A stretch of 64,000 bases of DNA from Candidatus Tidjanibacter gallistercoris. Lineage in GTDB: Bacteria > Bacteroidota > Bacteroidia > Bacteroidales > Rikenellaceae. Location of the stretch: the NCBI GenBank assembly GCA_019114205.1, contig DXFY01000067.1, forward strand, positions 1-64,000, written 5' to 3'. Under the pieces are notes generated by a model that had not been told where the DNA came from, made no database searches, and saw only the letters and a list, made by a program, of their open reading frames with translations. Positions 10,837 to 19,077 of the stretch are shown here, piece after piece. The first letter of the stretch is position 1. Each line of letters starts with the position of its first letter. The position numbers and the translations under genes are program-made.

Positions 10837-10900
10837 AGTCAGAGATTTAGATTAATATAATTCGCTTCAGTTAATGACATGATGTGTAAGTCACAATAGA

Positions 10901-10908
10901 CAAAAATA
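10901..10908 (-). promoter_or_regulatory. Possible -7 box (TATTTTTG on minus strand) of the PorV-like gene
   Basis: CAAAAATA on + strand, about 65 bp upstream of the start codon; no strong -33 box. Confidence 0.35.
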
Positions 10909-11127
10909 GTAATTTTTCCTTAACTTGTCTAAACAACGTACAAAAATACTCGAAAACAGGAAACGCCCCGGAAAACAGCCCCCGGTGCCGAACGGACGAT
11001 AACGGCGCCGGATATCGGAAAACGACTGAAAGCGACACAAATGAGACCAGAACACGACGCTATGTCACAATGGAAAAAACATATTTCGGACGCTTCGTAC
11101 AACACTGAACGTCCGAAAATAACACAT

Positions 11128-11150
11128 GCCGTTACTTTATAGGTAACGGC
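11128..11150 (+). repeat. Left inverted repeat / recombinase core site of inverton
   Basis: GCCGTTACTTTATAGGTAACGGC; reverse complement matches 12541-12562 over 22 nt. Confidence 0.88.
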
Positions 11151-11433
11151 ATACGGCCTGCAGGCCCTTCCGGGGGCGTTTTGAGGATTTCGGAAAAACG
11201 GGGATGCGCAGACGGCATCCGCAGGCAACAGTGCGAATGCGGAGGGGGGGACGGGAATGCGGCCCGTCGGGCAGTAGCATGGGAAAGGCATGCCGGAAGG
11301 AGCGGAAGATGTTCCCGGCGTGTATGGAACGCGGTGCCGTATGAGGCCCTGCGGTTATGTCATGGAAGCGGCACGCAAGGGTGCCAGGGGGATGCCGGAT
11401 TCGGTATCCCCTTCGTATTGCGATTGGAGCGTG

Positions 11434-12399
11434 TTACGGCCGGCCGGATTCGGACGGTGTTTTCCGTTTCGCCTTTCTCTTTACGAACGATATGACTGCC
11501 CGGTTGGCATCGTCGATGCGGTCGTCGCGGAACGGTTTGAGGTAGGTTTCCGTGACCGCGATGGAAGAGTGCCCCATGGCTTCCGAGATGATACCGGGAT
11601 GGATTTCGCAGTAGTAAGCCATCGTGGCCCATGTATGGCGAATCGTATAGGTACTGATGGGGGTGGCGCCTCCCAGGTATTCCCGCAGGGCAGCCAGGCG
11701 TCGGTTGAAGCTGCGCAGCGCCCGCTGGTATTCGCGGTAGGCCTCCTCGGTTCCTTCGGGGCTGGACAGGAATGAAAATAGATAGGGCGAATCGGCATTT
11801 CGGTTCGCTACCTTGTCGATGAGCCGACGGGCTTCGGGCGTCAGTATTACGGTGAGCTGCCGGCCCGTCTTGCGGCGCCGGTACCTTAATATATTGTCCT
11901 GTATGTCCGACCTGTGCAGGTAGGCGAGGTCCACGAACGGGATGCCGCGCAGCAGGAACATCAGCCGGAGCATGTTTCTCGTATATTCCAGCCCGGCGGG
12001 CAGGGCGTTCTCCCTTTTTTCGCCTGTACCGAGCAGGCCACCCATATCCGCAGCATCGAGAGCCTTTTTCCGTTGGGAGGACACACCCGTGTGCACGTGT
12101 CGGAAAAGGCGGGGAACATAGGCGGCGGAACCTTCCTCGACGGCCCGGTTGTACGTGGCCCGCACCACTTTCATGTAGGTGGATACCGTATTCCAGCTGC
12201 ATTTGCGTTCGCGCAGGTGTATTTCGAAGCCCTTCAGCAGTGCCGGCGTGAGCTTAGCGAAGGGAATGTCCCTGCGGCGGACGAATAGTTCGAATGCGTT
12301 GTACGCACTCCGGTACACGTGGGCGGTTCCCCATTGGCCGTTCGATTCAAGTTCCTGTATGATAGATGATAACATCTGCAATAATGATTTCTGTTCCAT
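11434..12399 (-). CDS. Tyrosine-type site-specific recombinase
   Basis: SAM-like N-terminal domain; catalytic residues visible in LRGIPFVDLAYLHRSDI, TIRHTWATMAYY, EAMGHSSIAVTETYLK (Arg, His-x-x-x, Gly-His, Tyr). Confidence 0.95.
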   Translation of the reverse strand: MEQKSLLQMLSSIIQELESNGQWGTAHVYRSAYNAFELFVRRRDIPFAKLTPALLKGFEIHLRERKCSWNTVSTYMKVVRATYNRAVEEGSAAYVPRLFRHVHTGVSSQRKKALDAADMGGLLGTGEKRENALPAGLEYTRNMLRLMFLLRGIPFVDLAYLHRSDIQDNILRYRRRKTGRQLTVILTPEARRLIDKVANRNADSPYLFSFLSSPEGTEEAYREYQRALRSFNRRLAALREYLGGATPISTYTIRHTWATMAYYCEIHPGIISEAMGHSSIAVTETYLKPFRDDRIDDANRAVISFVKRKAKRKTPSESGRP

Positions 12400-12496
12400 A
12401 ATGCGGTTTGTTTTGGTCGAATATGTCGTTCCGCTCCGATTCGGAAAAATCGGGGCCCGTTGATTGTTCTTGCGTGTGAGAAAAAACAGTGATAAT

Positions 12497-12527
12497 TTTG
12501 TGCGGTTGCAAAAAACAATTATATTTG
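12497..12527 (+). promoter_or_regulatory. Consensus Bacteroidetes promoter inside the invertible segment, firing rightward
   Basis: TTTG (12497-12500) - N19 - TATATTTG (12520-12527); expected TSS about 12534, just inside the right IR. Confidence 0.8.
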
Positions 12528-12540
12528 CGTTGTATTATGT

Positions 12541-12562
12541 GCCGTTACCTATAAAGTAACGG
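12541..12562 (-). repeat. Right inverted repeat / recombinase core site of inverton
   Basis: GCCGTTACCTATAAAGTAACGG, inverted copy of 11128-11150. Confidence 0.88.
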
Positions 12563-12642
12563 AAAAACGGACGGAAGTATTGAGTGACGGAACAAGGCCA
12601 CATTATCTTTTTTAAAATTTATAAATTTTAATTCTTTGTGTC

Positions 12643-15336
12643 ATGAACAAAAAATTTCTAAGCGTCCTTTTGTGCGGGGCTATCATGTCCGGTTCTACGG
12701 GGGTGTTCACATCCTGTAAGAACTACGACAGCGACATCGCAAGCCTGGACGAACGCGTAACAGCAGTCGAAAAATCGGTCAGCGAGCTGAAAGCACAAAT
12801 CAGCGGCGGAGCCGTCATCACGGACGTACAGTCCACCGCGAACGGCGTTACCGTGACATTGAGCAACGGCAAAACGTTCGAACTCACGAACGGCAAGGAT
12901 GGAGCGAACGGCTCGAACGGTCAGGATGGCAAACCGGGTTCGGTCGTAACCATCGGCGACAACGGAAACTGGTTCATCGACGGTGTCGATACGGGCAAAC
13001 CATCTCAGGGAGAAAAGGGTGACAAAGGTGACCAGGGCGACCCCGGAACTCCAGGAACTCCAGGCGGTAACGGCAACAAGGGAGATAAAGGCGATACCAT
13101 ATATTATTATCCCGGCACCGAAGGCGAAGAATCCGGTTTCTGGGTGAAAGTAACACGCGACGGTGCAACGGGCAACGAAACGAAAGAGGTAACGACGGAC
13201 TCCTGGATGCCGACCGGCACCGTAACCGCCGTATGGGATACGGAAGAAGGATACCTCATTCTCAACAATGTGGAAGGTTCCGAAGAAGCCATCCGCATCC
13301 AGCTTTTCAGCACGTTGCAGTCGCTGGCATTCGTACCGCAGGTCATCGACACGAAACTGGGCATGGGCGTCATCGATTTCTATACGATTACCAAGGACAA
13401 CGCCTTCGTCGCTTCCAACACGGCGCTGGCAACGTACCGCCTGAACCCGACCAATGCGAAGGTTTCCGACATCGAATGGTCGTTCATCGACCGCACGGTA
13501 GCAACCCGCGTGGCAGGCGATAACTACACACTGCTCGCCATCGACGGCGAACCGGAAGTGCTTGCAGGCAGCGTGAATTTCAATGTCATCGCCGAAGACG
13601 ACCTGTCCGACCTGAAAGCCGACCAGGAAGCCATCGTAGCCCTCCGGGCGGTAGATACTGATGATGCGGAAATCGTATCCGACTACGCAGCGGTAAAGGT
13701 TACCGAGTTGACGGATTTCGCCATCATCAATAAAGAAAAGCTGAAATACGACGAGGACAACAACGTGGATTACACCGAATCCCTCCCCGTAGTCGAACTC
13801 AGCACGACCCTTCCCGCTATCGGTGCAACAGCTGATGCATACTTCAAATACGACGAGTCGAAAGACCTCCACGATGTCGTAGAAACGTGGGCAGAGGAGA
13901 TAAGCAAAGTCCTCACCGATGCTTCCGTGCGTTTCACTCCCGTTTACGCATTCGAGAAAGTAGACAAATACCTCGGTACGGACGGTGCTACCGACCAGCA
14001 GCAGTTCGTAACCCTCGACGAGGAAACGGGCATCGTGACCGTAAACAAGGAATGGCTCGCACAGGGTACCGCAGCAGTAGGCCGTACCCCCGTATTCAAG
14101 GTAACGTCGCTCGTGAACAACACCGCGATAGCTTCCGCCTACATCAAACTCGAAATCACCAAAGAAGCCGTTTCCCAGGAGGAGAAAGAAGACTTCGAAA
14201 AGACCTGGAACGTCAATCAGGGCGTTGCTATCGAATACAGCGACATCGACCCGACTCTCGGATTCACCGAGAAGTACTCCTGGGCTACGTTCAATGCCGA
14301 AATCCTCGACGTACTCGGAATAACGCCGGATGAATTCATGAATCGGTACGACATAGCAAACTATACCATCGTTCCGAACAACGGCACGGTAACAGGCGTA
14401 ACGATAACCTCCAACGTGGTGGACGGAACCACCGAGACGGAAATCGCAAACATCCATATCAAAAATACGGCAGCATTCGGCGCGAAGACTTTCACGCTTA
14501 CCTATCCTGCAAAGAACAATTATCAGGACCCGAACATCGTCATCACGATTGCATACACCATCGAGCATGACGACAGCCACATGCCTGCACTCAACCCCGA
14601 CTACCTCCTCGCAGGTACGACCAATACGGTACAGGTAAAGGGCCGGGAAGTAAACGACACCTGGAAGCTGAATGCAGCGATGAAAGAATTCTGCAAAGAC
14701 TACCTCAACAATTACGATGTAACGGCGGGCAACCATACCGACCTGTATTTCCGCTTCAAAGACAACCAACCCGTAACCGGCGTTGCCATCACGGGCTCGA
14801 ACTGGAGCGACCAGGAAATCGCACTGACTACTCCGCTGACACAGAACGAAGATGCGAGAACTTACGAGGTCGAAATGGTCGCTAAGTGCGTCAACGGCGA
14901 ACTTTGCACGAAGGCATTCATCGTACGCTTCGTAAGGCCGTTCAATGCTACGATAGACGCAACAGTCCTCAAGACGCTCACCGCAACAGCGGATACCGAA
15001 GACATAGCCAAACTGGTGGTCATCAGGGATACGGACAACCGGGTGGTATATGAAAACGGCGCACTGACGACGCTCGGCACGCAGACGTACAAGCTGAATG
15101 CCTCGACGCTGACCTTCGCCTATTCGATAGACTACACCAACGACAGCGAAGCATCGTTCGGCGGCGGCCTGACTATCGACGCAACCAACGGAATGCTGAC
15201 GTGGCTCAACCAGGGAGGCGACCTGCAAACCGACAAAAAAGCCACTTCCGTAGCCGTCATCACGATACCCGACTTGGCCGATATCAAGGCGACCGGTACG
15301 ATAACCGTGCTTTCTACCGCGAACAGCAAAGAATAA
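12643..15336 (+). CDS. Large S-layer-like surface lipoprotein with coiled-coil and collagen-like N-terminal region
   Basis: 897 aa; MNKKFLSVLLCGAIMSGSTGVFTSCKNYDSDI resembles the N-terminus of Bacteroides BT1927-type S-layer-like lipoproteins; heptad region then GEKGDKGDQGDPGTPGTPGGNGNKGDKGD. Confidence 0.85.
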   Translation: MNKKFLSVLLCGAIMSGSTGVFTSCKNYDSDIASLDERVTAVEKSVSELKAQISGGAVITDVQSTANGVTVTLSNGKTFELTNGKDGANGSNGQDGKPGSVVTIGDNGNWFIDGVDTGKPSQGEKGDKGDQGDPGTPGTPGGNGNKGDKGDTIYYYPGTEGEESGFWVKVTRDGATGNETKEVTTDSWMPTGTVTAVWDTEEGYLILNNVEGSEEAIRIQLFSTLQSLAFVPQVIDTKLGMGVIDFYTITKDNAFVASNTALATYRLNPTNAKVSDIEWSFIDRTVATRVAGDNYTLLAIDGEPEVLAGSVNFNVIAEDDLSDLKADQEAIVALRAVDTDDAEIVSDYAAVKVTELTDFAIINKEKLKYDEDNNVDYTESLPVVELSTTLPAIGATADAYFKYDESKDLHDVVETWAEEISKVLTDASVRFTPVYAFEKVDKYLGTDGATDQQQFVTLDEETGIVTVNKEWLAQGTAAVGRTPVFKVTSLVNNTAIASAYIKLEITKEAVSQEEKEDFEKTWNVNQGVAIEYSDIDPTLGFTEKYSWATFNAEILDVLGITPDEFMNRYDIANYTIVPNNGTVTGVTITSNVVDGTTETEIANIHIKNTAAFGAKTFTLTYPAKNNYQDPNIVITIAYTIEHDDSHMPALNPDYLLAGTTNTVQVKGREVNDTWKLNAAMKEFCKDYLNNYDVTAGNHTDLYFRFKDNQPVTGVAITGSNWSDQEIALTTPLTQNEDARTYEVEMVAKCVNGELCTKAFIVRFVRPFNATIDATVLKTLTATADTEDIAKLVVIRDTDNRVVYENGALTTLGTQTYKLNASTLTFAYSIDYTNDSEASFGGGLTIDATNGMLTWLNQGGDLQTDKKATSVAVITIPDLADIKATGTITVLSTANSKE

Positions 15337-15391
15337 CGGTAAAAAGACTGTTCCCCGAATAGTCTGGTTTCAGGATTATTAATTGCAGGAA

Positions 15392-15421
15392 GGGAAGGCT
15401 CCGACGGGGCCTTCCCTTTTT
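15392..15421 (+). terminator. Rho-independent terminator of the S-layer-like gene
   Basis: GGGAAGGC-TCCGACGGG-GCCTTCCC-TTTTT. Confidence 0.85.
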
Positions 15422-15524
15422 GTCGTCCGTGTCCGGAACCGCAGCACAGAGCAGCACGTTACAGTGCAGGGCAGCGCCCCGGCCGCAGGACAACGGCCGC
15501 AAGGATGCCGCCTGCCGTACCGCC

Positions 15525-15690
15525 ACTCGTACCGTCCCACGCTGCCCGTTGTTCTGCCCTGCATACCATCCCGCGCACTGCCTCTGTACCATCCCTCATG
15601 CTGCCTTGCGTACCGTCCCCCGCGTTATCTTACGCAGCGCCCCCATATTATCGCTCCCGTGCTGCCCTGCGCACCACCCGACAAAACGCA
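15525..15690. repeat. Degenerate 23-24 bp tandem repeat, unit roughly GTACCRTCCC..GCTGCC
   Basis: ACCRTCCC cores at 15531, 15565, 15588 and 15612, with a weaker copy near 15673. Confidence 0.45.
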
Positions 15691-15747
15691 GCGGGAACCC
15701 TGTCGGGGCTCCCGCTGCATGCGTATCCGTCCGGAGCAGTGTCCGGA

Positions 15748-16923
15748 CTATTGCAGTCCGTAGGCGTACATCTTCACGTCCGCAGCCGTTATCGTATCGT
15801 CGCACAGAATGACGAGCCGTTCCACCACATTGCGCAGCTCTCGGATATTGCCCGTCCACGGCAGCTTCTTCAGCTCGTCCAGCGCACGGTGCTCTATCTT
15901 CTTGACCGGCACGTTGTATTCGCCGCAGATGACTTCGAGAAAATGGTCCACCAATATCGGAATGTCGTCGATTCGCTCGGCCAGCGTCGGTACATGAATG
16001 ACGATAACGCTCAGCCGGTGGAACAGGTCTTCACGGAAATTTCCATGCGTTATTTCACTGGGAATATCCTTGTTCGTAGCAGCCAGCACACGGACGTTCA
16101 CGTCTATGTCGCGGTCGCTGCCCACGCGCGTTATCTTACGCTCCTGCAAAACGCGCAGTACTTTTGCCTGCGCCGGAAGGGACATGTCCCCTATCTCGTC
16201 CAGGAACAGCGTTCCGTTATGAGCCTGCTCGAACTTTCCCTTGCGCTGCTTGATGGCCGATGTGAAGGCTCCCTTCTCGTGCCCGAACAGTTCGCTCTCG
16301 ATGAGCTCGGAAGGGATGGCTGCACAGTTCACTTCGACGAAAGGGCCGTCGCGGCGGCGGCTCTTTTCATGGAGCCACCGCGCCACGAGTTCTTTGCCCG
16401 TTCCGTTAGCGCCCATGATGAGTACCCGCGCATCGGTCGGCGCCACCTTGTCGATAAGTCGGTTCAAATGCATGACGGGGGCCGATTCACCTACGATTCG
16501 TCCCACCCGGAACGCACCTGCACGCACCTTGCACACCGGTACCGCCTCTTCGACGGGCGGTACGGGGGCGTCGGCCACCTCCGCAGCAGCGGCGCCCGGC
16601 GTTTTGGCAAGCCCTTTCTTTATGGCATCCAGCAGCCTGTTCATGTTCACGGGTTTCGTGATGAAATCCACGGCACCCTGCTGCATGGCAAGCACGGCGC
16701 TTTCGGGGCTGCTGTCATGGGACAGTCTTATCCACGGTGTGGAAGTTCTCAGCGGGGAATCCGGTTGGCCGCACAGCAACAAGTCGAAATTCCTATGCGC
16801 ATAGGCGGTCATCCCGGCAATGGTGTCTTCGGCGACTTCTACCGCATGGCCCTCATACTCCAAACGCTCTTTCAGAGTATTGCGCATGCTGCGCGAAGGA
16901 TCTATTACCAGAATATTGGCCAT
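15748..16923 (-). CDS. Sigma-54 interaction (AAA+) domain protein with degenerate receiver domain, NtrC-like
   Basis: Walker A GANGTGKE, GHEKGAFTSA, FLDEIGDM, WTGNIRELRNVVER; protein ends just after the AAA+ domain. Confidence 0.9.
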   Translation of the reverse strand: MANILVIDPSRSMRNTLKERLEYEGHAVEVAEDTIAGMTAYAHRNFDLLLCGQPDSPLRTSTPWIRLSHDSSPESAVLAMQQGAVDFITKPVNMNRLLDAIKKGLAKTPGAAAAEVADAPVPPVEEAVPVCKVRAGAFRVGRIVGESAPVMHLNRLIDKVAPTDARVLIMGANGTGKELVARWLHEKSRRRDGPFVEVNCAAIPSELIESELFGHEKGAFTSAIKQRKGKFEQAHNGTLFLDEIGDMSLPAQAKVLRVLQERKITRVGSDRDIDVNVRVLAATNKDIPSEITHGNFREDLFHRLSVIVIHVPTLAERIDDIPILVDHFLEVICGEYNVPVKKIEHRALDELKKLPWTGNIRELRNVVERLVILCDDTITAADVKMYAYGLQ

Positions 16924-17167
16924 AGTCGGAGGTTAAAATGTTACGGTAAAATTTGATTTCCCCAAAAAATCACACTAACTTTGTACAAAGTTAAGTAATT
17001 AGTTTTTCTTGTCAAAAGACATGCTGTTTTTTTTCTCTTACCTATCAGCATTTTTGACCTTCATATTTCACATATTTTACCGGACAGGCCCCCTGAAAGG
17101 GCACGGACCGGGCGCTATCGTGAAAAGGGGGCCGAGTCTTGCGGCATGCGACGACTGAACACCTTTT

Positions 17168-17815
17168 ATGGAAAAGAACTACAATATCTATCGGAAAAAC
17201 CTGCAACTGCCCGAATACGGCAGGCACATCCACCAAATGGTGGACAACCTCATGGCCATCGAAGACCGCGAGGAGCGCAACCGCAAGGCCCGCGTGGTAA
17301 TAAACGTCATGGGGAACCTCAACCCGCTGCTGCGCGACACCCCGGAGTTCACCCACAAGCTCTGGGACCACATGTTCCTCATGTCGGATTTCAAACTGGA
17401 CGTGGACTCGCCCTACCCGATACCCACCTCCATGACGCTCACGCCCGTGCCGCGGCGCATGGAATACCCCGACGACAAGGTGGGGCTGAAACACTACGGC
17501 AAGTATGTAAAGAGAGTCATCCGTTCGCTCGAAGGAGTGGAAGACCAGGAGGCGGTCCAGGAAGTTCTCGGCGACATCGCGCGGTACATGCGCACCAAAA
17601 GTTACGAATACAACCAGGAGCATCCCAACAACGAGGCCATCATCAAGGACATAAAGAAAATGTCGGACTACCGCATCAGCGTGGACGAAGATGCCCTGAG
17701 CCTCATCAAGAGCGAATACAAACAGGCCCCCGTCCGCAACAAAAAGCCGATGTACGCCAACAAGAAGAACGGCAAGAACAACAAGGGGCCGCAGCGGCAC
17801 GGCTTCCAGAAATAA
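17168..17815 (+). CDS. DUF4290 domain-containing protein
   Basis: MEKNYNIYRKNLQLPEYGRHIHQMVDNLMAIEDREERN pattern typical of this Bacteroidetes family. Confidence 0.8.
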   Translation: MEKNYNIYRKNLQLPEYGRHIHQMVDNLMAIEDREERNRKARVVINVMGNLNPLLRDTPEFTHKLWDHMFLMSDFKLDVDSPYPIPTSMTLTPVPRRMEYPDDKVGLKHYGKYVKRVIRSLEGVEDQEAVQEVLGDIARYMRTKSYEYNQEHPNNEAIIKDIKKMSDYRISVDEDALSLIKSEYKQAPVRNKKPMYANKKNGKNNKGPQRHGFQK

Positions 17816-17903
17816 ACGTCCGGGCCACGGCGCCGCGTAATACGGCGCCCCTTTTTACGTTTTCATATCAATCAGGTTATCTTTGCATATCAAACCGACA
17901 CGT

Positions 17904-19070
17904 ATGAAAAACAATCCATGGCTCCCCGCACTGGCCGCATGCGCCGCACTGCTGGCCGCATCCTGCGACCGCGACAGGGCGAGCGTTACCGGGCGCATCG
18001 CAGGGCCCGACCGGCACACGGTCGTGCTCGAACGGATAACGGCCGCGGGCGCCGTATCGGTGGACTCCGCCGCCACCGACCGCAAGGGCAACTTCCGCTT
18101 CCGCATCGACCTTCCCGACTGCGGGACGACCTTTTACAACCTGAAGATAGGCAGTGACCGGATTCCGCTGTTCGTCTCGCCGGGCGAGAAGATTACGATT
18201 TCGTCCATGTACGGCAACCCGAACAACTACGTACTGCGGGGGTCTCGCGAATCGATGCTCGTCAAGGAACTGAACGACATGATGAATGCCGGCGTCGCGA
18301 GGCTCGATTCCCTCTCGCAGCTCATCTCCTCCCCGACCACGGACGCGCCCCGGCGGAAGGAATACATCCGGCAGTACGGCAGGGAATACAGCCGCCTGAA
18401 ACGGGAACAAATCAAGTTCATCGTGACCAATTGCGGTACGCTGGCCGCGCTGTACGGCCTCTACCAGCGCCTGCCCGATGACAAGACGCTCTTCAACGGC
18501 GAATCGGACATCATCTATTACAGGCTGGTCGCCGACTCCGTAGCCAAATACTACCCCGACTCCCCCTACCTGGCGGCTCTCCGGCAACAGGTCGACCGAA
18601 GCGATGCGAACGAGGAACTGGCACGCATGGTCAGCGAAAGCATCTGCAATCCGGCGCCCTTTCCCGATATCGCACTGCCGGACATGTACGGCGAAATACG
18701 CAGGCTGTCCTCCGTCCGGGGAAAGGTCATCCTGCTCGATTTCTGGTCGGCCTCCCTACCGGCATCGGCCCTCTACAATGCCGAACTAAAGGAAGTGTAC
18801 GACGCTTTTGCCGACCGGGGGTTCGAAATATACCAGGTAGGAACGGACACCGACCGGCAGGTATGGATAAACGCCGTCCAGCAGCAGGCGCTGCCGTGGA
18901 TTTCGGTATGCGACTTCAAGGGACTGGAGGGCATCGCACCGCGGGTGTACAATGTCGGCAAAGTGCCCGCCAACTACCTGATAGATGGGCAGGGAGAAAT
19001 CGTGGGACGCGACGTGCCGATGGAAAAACTCCGGACCGAGGTAGGCCGGCTGGTCGGAAAACTCAAATAA
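17904..19070 (+). CDS. Thioredoxin-like (TlpA/AhpC-TSA type, DUF4369-like N-terminus) lipoprotein
   Basis: Lipobox LAASC; DUF4369-like N-terminus; C-terminal thioredoxin fold GKVILLDFWSASLPAS...; start at 17904. Confidence 0.8.
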   Translation: MKNNPWLPALAACAALLAASCDRDRASVTGRIAGPDRHTVVLERITAAGAVSVDSAATDRKGNFRFRIDLPDCGTTFYNLKIGSDRIPLFVSPGEKITISSMYGNPNNYVLRGSRESMLVKELNDMMNAGVARLDSLSQLISSPTTDAPRRKEYIRQYGREYSRLKREQIKFIVTNCGTLAALYGLYQRLPDDKTLFNGESDIIYYRLVADSVAKYYPDSPYLAALRQQVDRSDANEELARMVSESICNPAPFPDIALPDMYGEIRRLSSVRGKVILLDFWSASLPASALYNAELKEVYDAFADRGFEIYQVGTDTDRQVWINAVQQQALPWISVCDFKGLEGIAPRVYNVGKVPANYLIDGQGEIVGRDVPMEKLRTEVGRLVGKLK

Positions 19071-19077
19071 CGCGGGC

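Larger units (their letters stand above)
11128..12562. mobile_element. Predicted invertible DNA segment (inverton) carrying its own tyrosine recombinase and an outward promoter
   Basis: Inverted repeats GCCGTTAC-TTTATAG-GTAACGGC (11128-11150) and GCCGTTAC-CTATAAA-GTAACGG (12541-12562) flank the integrase gene; TTTG-N19-TATATTTG promoter inside the right end. Confidence 0.8.

Noticed and set aside
11128-11150. Reading the repeat as a simple terminator or attenuator hairpin
   Set aside because: No U-run follows, the same 22-nt sequence recurs inverted at the other side of a recombinase gene, and the spacer is conserved as well as the arms.
12658-15228. 856-aa minus-strand ORF
   Set aside because: Antisense to the S-layer-like lipoprotein gene, which has a signal peptide, promoter and terminator.
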